Positions 34,054 to 43,034 of a DNA stretch of 64,000 nt are shown here, one piece after another. The DNA lies in assembly GCF_001189235.2 (NCBI RefSeq), contig NZ_LFIP02000001.1, forward strand, positions 124,001-188,000. The letters run 5' to 3'. Origin of the DNA: Bradyrhizobium embrapense. Lineage in GTDB: Bacteria; Pseudomonadota; Alphaproteobacteria; Rhizobiales; Xanthobacteraceae. Each line of letters starts with the position of its first letter. Within the stretch, counting starts at the first letter, position 1. The notes below the pieces were generated by a model. The model did no database searches. It had not been told where the DNA came from and saw nothing but the letters and a program-made list of their open reading frames with translations. The position numbers and the translations under genes are program-made.

Positions 34054-34269
34054 ATGCCAGCACTTGCTGAAGTCCGGTCGACCGCAGCGTCCAGGCCCGA
34101 TCCGCGCGGCAGCGATCTGCCGACCTGTCCGGTGTGTGCTGACTCCATGGTAGCGGCGGAAGCGTCCGCGTATCTGTTCGACAATCTGATCAGCTATCTC
34201 TGGACCTGCGACAATTGCGGTTACGGGTTCGTGACCAAGCACACGGTGAAACCGATCGTGTGCAACTGA
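34054..34269 (+). CDS. small zinc-ribbon protein
   Basis: 71 residues from the ATG at 34054 with GGGAGG 7 bases upstream. CPVC (near residue 25) and CDNCGYGF (near residue 52) form a CX2C-CX2C zinc ribbon; the end is CN. Upstream, ACGTA (33960-33964) faces TACGT (33970-33974), possibly part of a regulator site. Function unknown. Confidence 0.7.
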   Translation: MPALAEVRSTAASRPDPRGSDLPTCPVCADSMVAAEASAYLFDNLISYLWTCDNCGYGFVTKHTVKPIVCN

Positions 34270-34279
34270 TCACTCAAGC

Positions 34280-35413
34280 TCACCTCGGAGCGATGTCACC
34301 GCGCGCCCAACCGGCGCGCGTTCTCGTTTTGAATTCCTCGAACGTGCCGGTTGCGACCGCGTCGCGGATGCCCTGCATGAGTTCCTGGTAGTAGGCGACG
34401 TTGATTTCGGACAGCAGCATTGCCCCAAGTGTTTCGCCAGCACGCACCAGATGGTGCAGATAGGCGCGCGAAGTACTGCGCGCCGCCGGCCATGTGCTCT
34501 CCTCATCGAGCGGACGCGGATCGTCGATGTGCCGGGCGTTGCGCAAGTTGATCTGCCCGAACCGGGTGAACGCCATGCCGTGACGTCCGTTCCGTGTCGG
34601 CATCACACAGTCGAACATGTCGACGCCGCGCGCCACTGCCTCCAGAATGTCCTCCGGCGTGCCGACGCCCATCAGGTAACGCGGTCGATCGGACGGCAGC
34701 GCCGGCGCGGTCTCCTCGATCATCGACAGCATCACCGCCTGAGGCTCGCCGACCGCCAGCCCGCCGATCGCGTAGCCGTGAAAGCCGACCTCGGTCAGCC
34801 CGCGGGCGCTGGCGTGGCGAAGATCGGGGATGTCGCCGCCCTGGACGATGCCGAACAGCATGTAGCCGTCCGGCGCGCTCTCGAAGGCACGCTTGGAGCG
34901 TTCGGCCCAGCGCAGCGACAGCTGCATCGCGCGCTCGATGTCGGCGCGCTCGGCCGGCAACCGGACGCACTCGTCCATCTGCATCGCGATGTCGGAGCCG
35001 AGCAGCCGTTGCACTTCGATCGAGCGCTCCGGCGACAGCTCGACCTTGGCGCCGTCGATATGCGAGCGGAAGGTCACAGCTTTCTCGGTCACCTTGCGCA
35101 GTTCGGAGAGCGACATCACCTGGAAGCCTCCGGAATCCGTCAGCATCGGGCCGCCCCAGCCGGTAAAGCGCTGCAGGCCGCCAAGCCCTGCGATCCGCTC
35201 CGCGCCCGGCCGCAGCATCAAGTGATAGGTGTTGCCGAGCACGATATCGGCGCCGGCATCGCGCACCTCGCGCCAATGCATGCCTTTCATCGCGCCCGCG
35301 GTACCGACCGGCATGAATGCAGGCGTCCGGACGAGGCCATGCGGCGTGGTCAAGCGCCCGGTGCGGGCGGCGCCGTCAGTGGCCAGCAATTCGAAATGAT
35401 TGGGAAGAGTCAT
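34280..35413 (-). CDS. tgt: queuine tRNA-ribosyltransferase
   Basis: 377 residues from the ATG at 35413. [12 protein letters not shown] carries the general-base Asp and [15 protein letters not shown] the nucleophile Asp; FGIVQGG and GGLAVGEP are further signatures. It exchanges guanine 34 for a queuine precursor in GUN-anticodon tRNAs, together with QueA encoded 4.5 kb away. The usual zinc-binding CXCX2C plus His is not present: the segment reads [20 protein letters not shown], with no Cys at all. Confidence 0.93.
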   Translation of the reverse strand: MTLPNHFELLATDGAARTGRLTTPHGLVRTPAFMPVGTAGAMKGMHWREVRDAGADIVLGNTYHLMLRPGAERIAGLGGLQRFTGWGGPMLTDSGGFQVMSLSELRKVTEKAVTFRSHIDGAKVELSPERSIEVQRLLGSDIAMQMDECVRLPAERADIERAMQLSLRWAERSKRAFESAPDGYMLFGIVQGGDIPDLRHASARGLTEVGFHGYAIGGLAVGEPQAVMLSMIEETAPALPSDRPRYLMGVGTPEDILEAVARGVDMFDCVMPTRNGRHGMAFTRFGQINLRNARHIDDPRPLDEESTWPAARSTSRAYLHHLVRAGETLGAMLLSEINVAYYQELMQGIRDAVATGTFEEFKTRTRAGWARGDIAPR

Positions 35414-35533
35414 GCGGCTGCTTATTGCGTGTCGCCGAAGCCCGATCAACCCGTCGGGTAACGGTCTTCGCGCGACTTCGTGAACGCCAACGATCGGACG
35501 GATGCTTGCCGAGGGACAGTCCTTCCACTAAAC

Positions 35534-35554
35534 AAAACGAAACCGTATCGTTTT
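35534..35554. promoter_or_regulatory. palindromic operator, likely for the TetR regulator downstream
   Basis: AAAACGA (35534-35540) and TCGTTTT (35548-35554) are perfect arms around AACCGTA. A near copy lies at 37706-37724, beyond the tetR gene. The site is between tgt and the patatin gene and could control either. Confidence 0.65.
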
Positions 35555-35666
35555 ATGTCAAGAATAAGGCGACGGGTCTTCCCGCCGCGACTGCGATCTG
35601 CGCGAAACCTCACCGGCCGAGATGTTCCCACCCTCCAGCGCCCGGCCTGACGGCGTCCGCCATCGG

Positions 35667-36800
35667 ATGACACCCGTTCATGCGATCCGGCAAGCGGTGC
35701 TGCTGTGCGGGCTGGCTTTCGCGCTGGCGGCCTGCAGCTCGCTGCCGCGGATGCCCTACACGGCTGCCGACGCCGCCAATTCGCGGGTGCTCGATCTCGA
35801 CGGGCTGCGCCGCTACGCCGACGAGCCGGCGTCCAAATTCCGACTCGAGAAGAATACCGTTGCCCCGATCAAGACCTATCTCGCCCTCTCCGGCGGCGGC
35901 GCCGATGGGGCCTATGGCGTCGGTGTCCTCAACGGCTGGACCGCGGCCGGCAACCGCCCGAGCTTCTCGGTCGTTTCCGGTGTCAGCACCGGCGGGCTGA
36001 TCGCGCCCTTTGCATTCCTCGGCCCGCGCTACGACGATACGCTGAGGGAGGTCTACACGTCAGGCATCGCCGAAAGCCTGCTGCAGGACCCGAGCCTGAT
36101 GCGGGTGTTGTTCGGCTCCGGCCTGTTCGGCAACAAGCGGCTGCGCGAGCTGGTGGCGCGGTACGTCGACCAGGACATCCTGAGCGAGGTGGCGCGCGAA
36201 AACGCCAGGGGCCGAAAGCTCCTGATCGTCACCACCGATCTCGACACCCAGCGCACGGTAATCTGGGACATGGGGCGGATCGCCTCCGTCGGAACGCCGG
36301 AGGCGCTGCAGCTGTTTCGCGACGTGATGGCGGCCTCCGCCAGTATCCCGCTGGTGTTTCCGCCGATCATGATCGACGCCGAAGGCCAGGGCCGCCGCTT
36401 CCAGGAGATGCATGTCGACGGCGGCGTCACGGCGCCGGTCCTGACGCTGCCTGACGCATTGCTGTTCCGCGAGCGTGCCTGGCCCGCCAACGGCCGCATG
36501 GACATCTACATCCTGGTCAACAAGAAGCTGGAGGGCAATTTCGAGCTGGTGTCGAACTCGACGATCGACGTTGCTTCGCGCAGCATCTCCGCGATCACCC
36601 AGGCGCAGACGCGCTCGGTCATTCTCTCGACCTATGATTTCGCCCGCCGCAACCGGCTGGGCTTCCATCTGTCCTACATCGAGCGCGACTATCCTGCGCC
36701 GGAAACCCAGGGCTTCGATACCGCTTATATGCGCGCGCTCTACCAGCACGGCTACGAGAAGGCGGCCGCAGGGCAGGCCTGGACCGCGACGCCGCCCTAA
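35667..36800 (+). CDS. patatin-like phospholipase lipoprotein
   Basis: 377 residues from the ATG at 35667. A lipobox (LAFALAAC) predicts lipid anchoring after a Sec signal. The patatin catalytic dyad is visible: oxyanion loop SGGGADGAYG, nucleophile in SGVSTGG, and the Asp in VDGGVTAP. It probably hydrolyses phospholipids or other acyl esters in the envelope. A TetR gene follows on the same strand and an inverted-repeat operator lies about 115 bases upstream. Confidence 0.9.
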   Translation: MTPVHAIRQAVLLCGLAFALAACSSLPRMPYTAADAANSRVLDLDGLRRYADEPASKFRLEKNTVAPIKTYLALSGGGADGAYGVGVLNGWTAAGNRPSFSVVSGVSTGGLIAPFAFLGPRYDDTLREVYTSGIAESLLQDPSLMRVLFGSGLFGNKRLRELVARYVDQDILSEVARENARGRKLLIVTTDLDTQRTVIWDMGRIASVGTPEALQLFRDVMAASASIPLVFPPIMIDAEGQGRRFQEMHVDGGVTAPVLTLPDALLFRERAWPANGRMDIYILVNKKLEGNFELVSNSTIDVASRSISAITQAQTRSVILSTYDFARRNRLGFHLSYIERDYPAPETQGFDTAYMRALYQHGYEKAAAGQAWTATPP

Positions 36801-36885
36801 AGCGGGCCCGCTCCCGGTACCGCCGAATGGACGAATCCGCATTGCGCGGGTTATAGACCGGACAGACCCGCCCGGTGCAAACGAG

Positions 36886-37647
36886 ATGAATGGGCAAATG
36901 GGATTAACGGCAACCAAGGCCAAGATAGCCAGCAAGGCGGCCAAACGCGGCGTGATCAAGTCACGCGGCGGCCGGCCGACCCGGGACGCTGCGATCGAGC
37001 GCGACCAGCGGCTGATCGAGGTCGCCACGCGCCTGTTCCTCGAGCGCGGCTTCGATGCGACCTCGATCGACGCCGTGGCCGAGGCCGCCCGCGTCAGCAA
37101 GCCCACCGTCTACGGACAGTATGGCGACAAGCGCGGCCTGTTCACCGCGGTGCTCCGGCGCGAAATCGCCCGCTGGCTCGCCCCGCTCGCCGCCGCGGCG
37201 GCCGAAGCGCAGGCCGGCGGCAGCTGCGACGGTTCGGTCGAGGAACGGCTGATCGAGCTCGGGCGCCAGTTGCTGGTGCTGAACTGCAGCGCGGACTCGA
37301 TCGCCTTCAGCCGGATCCTGACCGCGCAGGCGATCAATTTCCCCGAGGTGGCGAGGCTCGCCGTCGATGAAGGCTGGTCGAAAGCCGTGTCGACGACGGC
37401 GGGTTTCTTCGACCATCTGGTCGACAAGGGCGCGCTCGACCTCGAAGACACCACGATCGCGGCCGAGACCTTCCTCAACATGGTGGTCGGCCACACCCAC
37501 CGGATGGCGACGTTCGGGATTCCGATCGACATGAAGGCCGCCGTGACGCGGATGGAAGTCTCGATCCGGCTGTTCCTCGCCGGTGCCGTGGGACCGCGGG
37601 ACCGGCTGCGCGACGCCGCCAAGGCCCGTCGCCGGCCGGCGCGCTGA
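36886..37647 (+). CDS. TetR-family transcription regulator
   Basis: 253 residues from the ATG at 36886 (ATG at 36898 also possible). A basic N-terminal extension (KSRGGRPTRD) precedes the HTH: ATRLFLERGFDATSIDAV, VSKPTVYGQYGDKRGLF. The C-terminal domain resembles the AefR/TetR_C_7 group. Two operator-like palindromes flank the patatin-tetR pair, so autoregulation is likely. The ligand is unknown. Confidence 0.9.
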   Translation: MNGQMGLTATKAKIASKAAKRGVIKSRGGRPTRDAAIERDQRLIEVATRLFLERGFDATSIDAVAEAARVSKPTVYGQYGDKRGLFTAVLRREIARWLAPLAAAAAEAQAGGSCDGSVEERLIELGRQLLVLNCSADSIAFSRILTAQAINFPEVARLAVDEGWSKAVSTTAGFFDHLVDKGALDLEDTTIAAETFLNMVVGHTHRMATFGIPIDMKAAVTRMEVSIRLFLAGAVGPRDRLRDAAKARRRPAR

Positions 37648-37705
37648 CCGTTTGTAGGATCGTTTCGCCGGCTTACACGTTGCCGTGATGAGACTTGAAT
37701 AAACA

Positions 37706-37724
37706 GAACGAAACCGTATTGTTT
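37706..37724. promoter_or_regulatory. second copy of the TetR operator
   Basis: GAACGAAACCGTATTGTTT matches the site at 35535-35553 at 17 of 19 positions (first base A to G, position 15 C to T). It lies upstream of the PepSY-like gene and downstream of tetR. Confidence 0.6.
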
Positions 37725-37939
37725 AGTTGCAAAGAGACGCCGAACCTAAATCAGCCCCCCTAGGGTTTTGCGTCGCCTTGTAACTTCGACCGTCATGACG
37801 GAGCTGCCGCCATCGCTCCGCCTGAACGTTCGGCGGCCGACCTTTGACTAATATAAGGTCGGCCGCACCTTTCTCGGCCCGCCCCGTCGCTCGGCGAACG
37901 CGGGCCATGCGCGTGCAGATGTTCAATGCAGGTTCGACG

Positions 37940-38557
37940 ATGAGGACAGGACGATTGCGCGCACCTAGGCATTGGGCATTGGGAACGTGGCTGCTTGCAG
38001 CCGCGCTGCCGGCCCTGCCCTTGGCATCCCCGGCTCATGCGATCACGAGTTCGGCTGCCGCCGCGCTCACCCCGCTAGACAGCGACAGCGCGCTCGACGC
38101 GCATGCGGTTCGCCGCGAGCTCGACAGCTTCCAGTCCGCCCAGGTCTCGCTGCGCAAGGCGATGGCGATTGCAGAGGCGCTGCACGCAGGCTCGATCACC
38201 GCCGATATCAGCTTCGACGGCGCGTCGGACCCCGCGGTCTATCGGGTCAAGACCATGCAGCAGAACCGCATCTGGCAGCATGCGATCGATGCCTCGACGG
38301 GCCAAGTGGTCGGCGGCGAGCCGCCTTCGCCGCTGGCCTCCCTCGGTGCTGAAGACCGCGACAACCTCGTCGTGCTCAGGGCGCTCCGGCATCGGCTCGC
38401 CGATGCGGTGCGTGTCGCCGAGCACACGACCTCGGGCAAGGCGATCAGCGGCGGCTTGATGCGCGAACGCGGCAAGCTCAATTTCGTCATCGTGGTGCTG
38501 ACGGGCAGCGACCTGAAAGAGGTGATCCTCGAGCCGCCCGGCGTCCGCAAGCGCTGA
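37940..38557 (+). CDS. secreted PepSY-domain-like protein
   Basis: 205 residues from the ATG at 37940 (ATGs at 37907 and 37919 are alternatives). A signal peptide ends near AHA-IT. The mature protein has a PepSY-like module: VSLRKAMAIAEAL, ADISFDGA, YRVKTMQQNRIWQHAIDA and TGQVVGGE. PepSY domains usually inhibit or chaperone extracytoplasmic peptidases. The TetR operator copy at 37706 may control it. Confidence 0.7.
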   Translation: MRTGRLRAPRHWALGTWLLAAALPALPLASPAHAITSSAAAALTPLDSDSALDAHAVRRELDSFQSAQVSLRKAMAIAEALHAGSITADISFDGASDPAVYRVKTMQQNRIWQHAIDASTGQVVGGEPPSPLASLGAEDRDNLVVLRALRHRLADAVRVAEHTTSGKAISGGLMRERGKLNFVIVVLTGSDLKEVILEPPGVRKR

Positions 38558-38611
38558 GGGCGTCTCAGGGCTTGCCTGGTTCTCCCTCGCCAAGTTTTCG
38601 CCCAAAAGCCG

Positions 38612-38640
38612 TTGACGGACGCCGATCTCTGCCGCATAAG
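38612..38640 (+). promoter_or_regulatory. sigma-70-like promoter for asd leader
   Basis: TTGACG (38612-38617) and CATAAG (38635-38640) are 17 bases apart. Transcription would start near 38647, so the leader ATG at 38649 would be at or next to the 5' end of the mRNA. Confidence 0.55.
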
Positions 38641-38648
38641 TTCGCACC

Positions 38649-38720
38649 ATGATCACCGCGACCAAACGCACCACCAAAACCACCAAGCCCTCTGGGGCCT
38701 CGGGAGGCGTGCGCGCGTAG
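38649..38720 (+). CDS. threonine-rich leader peptide of the asd attenuator
   Basis: 23 residues starting at the ATG 38649: MITATKRTTKTTKPSGASG and then GVRA. Six Thr, all ACC codons, and three Lys lie in positions 3-13, two amino acids made from aspartate semialdehyde. The peptide has almost no 5' leader, like the leaderless trpL peptides described in rhizobia. Stalling at Thr codons 8-12 would keep the ribosome off the antiterminator strand at 38694. Because the reading frame is short, translation itself needs testing. Confidence 0.75.
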   Translation: MITATKRTTKTTKPSGASGGVRA

Positions 38721-38781
38721 TCGGTCGTACAGCATCGTCTCTACCCGAAGCCCCGCCTGATGAAAGGTCCGGGGCTTTTTT
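38694..38781 (+). promoter_or_regulatory. attenuator: competing antiterminator and terminator upstream of asd
   Basis: Terminator: AAGCCCCG (38748-38755) pairs with CGGGGCTT (38770-38777) and is followed by a run of T (T6 at 38776-38781). Antiterminator: GGGGCCTCGGG (38694-38704) pairs with CCCGAAGCCCC (38744-38754) at 10 of 11 positions and would occupy the terminator's left arm. Antiterminator strand 1 lies inside the leader ORF, after the Thr run, so ribosome position decides the outcome. Confidence 0.8.
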
Positions 38782-38819
38782 GTTGCCTGCGTCATGCTCA
38801 AACTCGAATGGAGGACAAA

Positions 38820-39845
38820 GTGAGTAACGATCCCGTCGTCGCGATTGTCGGCGTCACCGGCGCAGTCGGCGCCGAATTCATCGCCACCATGGACAAGCGC
38901 GGCTTTCGTGTCGGCAAGCTGAAGGCGCTGGCGAGCGCCCGCTCGGCCGGCAAGACCGTCAGCTTCCGCGGCAAGCCGGTCGTGATCGAGGAACTGACCG
39001 AGCGCGCCTTCGAGGGCGTCGACATCGCGCTGTTCTCGGCCGGCGGCGGCATCTCCAGGAAGTTCGCACCCGTTGCCGTGAAGTCCGGCGCCGTCGTGGT
39101 CGACAATTCGTCGGCGTTCCGGATGGATCCGAACGTGCCGCTGGTGATCCCCGAGATCAACGCCAACCGCATCCGCGACCACAAGGGCATCATCGCCAAC
39201 CCGAACTGCGCCGCCATCACCGCGCTGGTGCCGCTGTGGCCGATCCACCAGAAGAACCGCATCAAGCGCGTGATCATCTCGACCTACCAGGCCGCGAGCG
39301 GCGCGGGAGCTGCCGCGATGGAGGAGCTCGTCGAATCCACCCGCGCCAATCTCAACGGACAGGTCTACACCCCGAAGGTGATGCCGCACCCCTACGCCTT
39401 CAACCTGTTCAACCACAACACGGCTGTCGATCCGGAGACCGGCTACAACGACGAAGAGACCAAGGTCATCAAGGAGACCCACAAGATATTCGAGGACGAG
39501 AAGATCGCGGTCGGCGTCACCTGCGTGCGGGTGCCGGTGCTGCGCGCGCATTGCGAGGCGATCACCTTCGAATGCGAGAAGCCGATCACCGAGGACCAGG
39601 TACGCGCGATCATGGCGCAGGCGCCGGGCGTCAAGATCGTCGACGATCGTGCCAAGAACTACTTCCCGATGCCGATCGATGCGTCCGGCCAGGACGATGT
39701 GCTGGTGGGCCGCATCCGCAAGGATCTCAGCGACCCCAGCGGGCACTCGATCTCGATGTTCGTCGCGGCCGATCAGTTGCTCAAGGGTGCCGCGCTGAAC
39801 GCGGTGCAGATCGCCGAGCTGCTGCCCGAACGCGCGATGGCGTGA
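38820..39845 (+). CDS. asd: aspartate-semialdehyde dehydrogenase
   Basis: 341 residues from the GTG at 38820 (GGAGG at 38810-38814); an ATG at 38808 is possible. NADP loop VGVTGAVG, catalytic Cys in IIANPNCAAI, catalytic His in the RVPVLRAHCEAI segment, and ISTYQAASGAG are all present. The enzyme makes aspartate semialdehyde, the branch point to Thr, Lys, Met and diaminopimelate. The Thr/Lys-rich leader and attenuator upstream fit end-product control. Confidence 0.95.
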   Translation: MSNDPVVAIVGVTGAVGAEFIATMDKRGFRVGKLKALASARSAGKTVSFRGKPVVIEELTERAFEGVDIALFSAGGGISRKFAPVAVKSGAVVVDNSSAFRMDPNVPLVIPEINANRIRDHKGIIANPNCAAITALVPLWPIHQKNRIKRVIISTYQAASGAGAAAMEELVESTRANLNGQVYTPKVMPHPYAFNLFNHNTAVDPETGYNDEETKVIKETHKIFEDEKIAVGVTCVRVPVLRAHCEAITFECEKPITEDQVRAIMAQAPGVKIVDDRAKNYFPMPIDASGQDDVLVGRIRKDLSDPSGHSISMFVAADQLLKGAALNAVQIAELLPERAMA

Positions 39846-39866
39846 GAAAGATGGACTGCGCAGTTC

Positions 39867-39900
39867 GTAGGGTGGGTTAGCGAAGCGTGACCCACCCTAC
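39867..39900. repeat. palindromic repeat with AGCGAAGCG loop; acts as terminator
   Basis: GTAGGGTGGGT (39867-39877) faces ACCCACCCTAC (39890-39900) around TAGCGAAGCGTG. It separates convergent asd and queA, so it can end both transcripts. Member of a family with the same loop but different stems (45795, 56492, 56979). Confidence 0.75.
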
Positions 39901-40973
39901 GCCTTTGGCCGGAACAGCAAACACGCATCGCCATACGAATAGAACCGATAGCCGTCGCTGATCGCGTGCGCGTAGGCACGCTGCATCGTCTCGAGGCCGG
40001 AGAAGGCCGAGACCAGCATGAACAGCGTCGAACGCGGCAGATGGAAGTTCGTCAGCAGGATATCGACCGCGCGGAAGCGATAGCCCGGCGTGATGAAAAT
40101 CGAGGTTTCCGCCGCAAACGGCTGAATGGTGCCGTCGGCATCGGCAGCACTCTCCAGCAGCCGCAGCGACGTGGTGCCGATCGCGACGATCCGGCCGCCC
40201 TTTGCGCGCGCTGTGTTCAAGGCAGCAGCGGTCTCGGCGGTGATGCAGCCCCATTCGGCATGCATCCTGTGCTCGGAGGTCTCGTCCACCTTGACCGGCA
40301 AGAACGTTCCTGCCCCGACATGCAGCGTCAGGCGATGCAACGCGACGCCGCGGCTCTTCAGCGTGGCTTCCAGCGCCGGCGTGAAATGCAGCCCGGCCGT
40401 CGGTGCAGCGACCGCGCCCTCATTGGCGGCAAACATGGTCTGGTAGTCGCTGACGTCCTTCTCGTCGGGCGTGCGCTTGGAGGCGATGTAGGGCGGCAGC
40501 GGCGTGGCGCCGACATCGGCGATGGCCTGGTCGAGCACCGGACCATGGAACGAGAACGACAGCGTCACCTCGCCCTCCTGCCCCTTCGCCTCGACCTCCG
40601 CATCGAGATTGCCGAGCAGGCAGACCTTGCCCTCATTGCCGAAGCGGATGGTGTCGCCGGGCGCAAGCTTCTTCGCCGGCTTCACCAGCGCCTGCCAGCG
40701 CGAGCCGTCGAGCCGCTTGATCAGCGTTGCCTCGATCTTCGGCTCGGTCTCGCGCCCGATCCGGCGGCCCTTGAGCTGGGCGGCGATCACCTTGGTGTCG
40801 TTGACCACGATCTGATCGCCCGCCTCCAGCCAATGCGGCAGGTCGGCGATGGTGGCGTCGCGCAGCACACCGTCCGGATGCACCACCAGCATCCGCGCGG
40901 AATCGCGCGGGCTCGCGGGGCGAAGCGCGATGCTTTCGGGCGGCAGCTCGAAGTCGAAGAGATCGGTGCGCAT
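39897..40973 (-). CDS. queA: S-adenosylmethionine:tRNA ribosyltransferase-isomerase
   Basis: 358 residues from the ATG at 40973. [53 protein letters not shown] and [10 protein letters not shown] are the QueA signature regions. It transfers the ribosyl part of SAM to preQ1-tRNA to make epoxyqueuosine, after Tgt. It is the last gene of a minus-strand run that begins at coaD; a repeat lies between it and the upstream cyclophilin. Confidence 0.95.
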   Translation of the reverse strand: MRTDLFDFELPPESIALRPASPRDSARMLVVHPDGVLRDATIADLPHWLEAGDQIVVNDTKVIAAQLKGRRIGRETEPKIEATLIKRLDGSRWQALVKPAKKLAPGDTIRFGNEGKVCLLGNLDAEVEAKGQEGEVTLSFSFHGPVLDQAIADVGATPLPPYIASKRTPDEKDVSDYQTMFAANEGAVAAPTAGLHFTPALEATLKSRGVALHRLTLHVGAGTFLPVKVDETSEHRMHAEWGCITAETAAALNTARAKGGRIVAIGTTSLRLLESAADADGTIQPFAAETSIFITPGYRFRAVDILLTNFHLPRSTLFMLVSAFSGLETMQRAYAHAISDGYRFYSYGDACLLFRPKA

Positions 40974-40984
40974 GGTTCAATGCT

Positions 40985-41024
40985 GTCATTCCGGGTTCGT
41001 CGCTTCACGACGCCCCGGAATGAC
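40985..41024. repeat. palindromic repeat between cyclophilin and queA
   Basis: GTCATTCCGGG (40985-40995) faces CCCGGAATGAC (41014-41024); loop TTCGTCGCTTCACGACGC. Read on the minus strand the loop contains GAAGCGAC, related to the AGCGAAGCG family. It may attenuate read-through into queA. Confidence 0.6.
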
Positions 41025-41038
41025 GATGGTTCAAAAAA

Positions 41039-41503
41039 TCAGGCCGCGTCGGCGGCCATGCGCGCCTTGACGATCTTGTCCGGATCCTTCACCGGCTCGC
41101 CGCGCTTGATCTTGTCGACGTTCTCCATGCCCTCGGTGACCTTGCCCCAGACCGTGTACTGGCCGTTGAGGAACGAGGCGTCGTCGAAGCAGATGAAGAA
41201 CTGGCTGTCGCCGGAATCCGGATTGGCGGCGCGGGCCATCGAGGCGGTGCCGCGGACATGCGGCTCCTTGTTGAACTCGGCCTTCAGCTTCTTGCCGGAG
41301 CCGCCCATGCCGGTGCCCTGCGGGCAGCCGGTCTGCGCCATGAAGCCGTCGATCACGCGGTGGAACACGATGCCGTCATAGAAGCCTTCCCGCACCAGCT
41401 CCTTGATCCGCGCGACGTGGCCGGGAGCGAGATCCGGGCGCATCTCGATCGTGACCGGGCCCTGGGTGGTTTCAAGGATCAGAGTATTTTCGGTAGCAGC
41501 CAT
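41039..41503 (-). CDS. ppiB: cyclophilin-type peptidyl-prolyl isomerase, cytoplasmic
   Basis: 154 residues, no signal peptide. Active-site regions FHRVIDGFMAQTG, SMARAANPDSGDSQFFI and FLNGQYTVWGKV are intact. It catalyses proline isomerisation during folding. Its start overlaps the end of the preceding gene by 25 bases. Confidence 0.93.
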   Translation of the reverse strand: MAATENTLILETTQGPVTIEMRPDLAPGHVARIKELVREGFYDGIVFHRVIDGFMAQTGCPQGTGMGGSGKKLKAEFNKEPHVRGTASMARAANPDSGDSQFFICFDDASFLNGQYTVWGKVTEGMENVDKIKRGEPVKDPDKIVKARMAADAA

Positions 41504-41919
41504 GCTCGCTTCTCCTGGCTTCGGGGTGGATATTTCTTGTTCCGGAACGGGATCGCGAATGGACGGCCCGCAACCGCGCCGCCCAGGCTCTCGGTAAATG
41601 GCATCGGCGTGCAGCGTTGCAACGCCTCCATCACCGCGACCCGGTACGCGATCCGGTCGTCGTCGGTCGCCTCCTGCGATTCGTAGCTGATCCTGGGATG
41701 CCCAAGGATCGCGCCTTCACGGTTGAAGCTGACGATGACGGTAATGTCGATCGGAGCGGCCTTGTCCGCCGGTGGCGGCCGCCAGCAGCGATGGATGGCC
41801 AGAACAACGTCCCGGATCGTATTGAGTTGCTCCGGCTCGGCCGCCGCAGGTCCGGTCAGCGCGAGCCACAGCACCAGCGGCGCGGCGAACCAGGCAAATG
41901 GCTTGCTGCGCGCTGCCAT
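41479..41919 (-). CDS. secreted hypothetical protein, TonB C-terminus-like
   Basis: 146 residues from the ATG at 41919. A signal peptide ends near AAA-EP. The mature part has PPPADKAAPIDITVIVSFNREGAILGHP and ends near AFRNKK-like IPFRNKK; the strand pattern V-x-F-x-x-x-G-x-I and a Cys (LQRCTP) resemble periplasmic TonB_C-type modules often found next to cyclophilins. Role unknown. Confidence 0.75.
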   Translation of the reverse strand: MAARSKPFAWFAAPLVLWLALTGPAAAEPEQLNTIRDVVLAIHRCWRPPPADKAAPIDITVIVSFNREGAILGHPRISYESQEATDDDRIAYRVAVMEALQRCTPMPFTESLGGAVAGRPFAIPFRNKKYPPRSQEKRAWLLPKIL

Positions 41920-41925
41920 CGCCGG

Positions 41926-42489
41926 TCACTTGATGTCGGATGCGACCTGCACCTTCACCATCTTGTCGGGATCGGTGACGGCGCCGCCGGGCGAGCCGGC
42001 CGACGCCTTCTTCAGCTTGTCGACCACGTCCATGCCCGACACCACCTCGCCGACCACGGTGTACTGGCCGTTGAGGCTCGATCCGTCGGCGAACATGATG
42101 AAGAACTGCGAATTGGCGCTGTCGACAGAGTCGCCACGCCGGGCCATGCCGACGATGCCGCGCTTGAACGGGACCTGCGAGAATTCCTGCTTCAGGTTCG
42201 GATATTTCGAGCCGCCGGTGCCGTTGAAGTTCTGGCCGTCGCCGGTCTGCGCCATGAAGCCGTCCATCACGCGATGGAACGGCACGTTGTTGTAAAAGCC
42301 CTCGCGCGCCAGCTGCTTGATGCGCTCGGCGTGCTGGGGCGCAATGTCGGTGCGCAGCTTGATGACGATGCGGCCCTTGGTGGTGTCGATCACGATCGCA
42401 TTGGCCTTGTCGAGATTGGCAGGCAGCGGCTGCGCGACCGCGGGCACGGCAAAGAGCAGCGCGGCAACGAATGCAAGAATGCGGATCAT
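41926..42489 (-). CDS. ppiA: cyclophilin-type peptidyl-prolyl isomerase, exported
   Basis: 187 residues with a signal peptide (MIRILAFVAALLFAVPAVA). Active-site regions FHRVMDGFMAQTGDG, GMARRGDSVDSANSQFFI and LNGQYTVVGEV are present. Periplasmic protein folding. Sits between coaD and the TonB_C-like gene in one run. Confidence 0.93.
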   Translation of the reverse strand: MIRILAFVAALLFAVPAVAQPLPANLDKANAIVIDTTKGRIVIKLRTDIAPQHAERIKQLAREGFYNNVPFHRVMDGFMAQTGDGQNFNGTGGSKYPNLKQEFSQVPFKRGIVGMARRGDSVDSANSQFFIMFADGSSLNGQYTVVGEVVSGMDVVDKLKKASAGSPGGAVTDPDKMVKVQVASDIK

Positions 42490-42536
42490 GGAAACTCCGG
42501 ATCTCTGGACGTTCTGGGTGTAGCAGGCCGCCGGCG

Positions 42537-43034
42537 TCAGCCGGCGAACTTGGCCTTCAGGCTAGCGGCGACTGATGACGGCACGAATGCAGAGAAGTCA
42601 CCGCCCATCTGGGCGATTTGGCGCACCAGTGTGGCGGTGATCGGGCGGACCGCGACCGACGCCGGAACGAACACGGTATGCACCTCGGGCGCCATCGCCT
42701 CGTTCATGCCGGCCAGCTGCATCTCGTAGTCGAGATCGGTGCCGTCGCGCAGGCCGCGAATCATCAGCGTGGCCTTGGCCGCGCGCGCCGCCGCGACCGT
42801 GAGGTTGTCATAGGTCGCGCTCTCGAAGGCGCAGCCCGCGTTCTGGGCGATGGGACCGAACACCTCGTGGACCATGGCCAGCCGCTCCTCGGTGGAGAAC
42901 AGCGGCTTCTTGCCGGGATGGACGCCGATGGCGACGATCAGGCGGTCACAGAGAAAGACAGCCTGTCTCACCACGTCCAGATGGCCGTTGGTGACGGGAT
43001 CGAAGGAGCCGGGGTAGATCGCGATACGGGACAT
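42537..43034 (-). CDS. coaD: pantetheine-phosphate adenylyltransferase
   Basis: 165 residues from the ATG at 43034; the frame is open further upstream but the family starts here ([20 protein letters not shown]). The TxGH motif is TNGH and the ATP-gripping segment is [12 protein letters not shown]. It performs the fourth step of coenzyme A synthesis. Confidence 0.95.
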   Translation of the reverse strand: MSRIAIYPGSFDPVTNGHLDVVRQAVFLCDRLIVAIGVHPGKKPLFSTEERLAMVHEVFGPIAQNAGCAFESATYDNLTVAAARAAKATLMIRGLRDGTDLDYEMQLAGMNEAMAPEVHTVFVPASVAVRPITATLVRQIAQMGGDFSAFVPSSVAASLKAKFAG

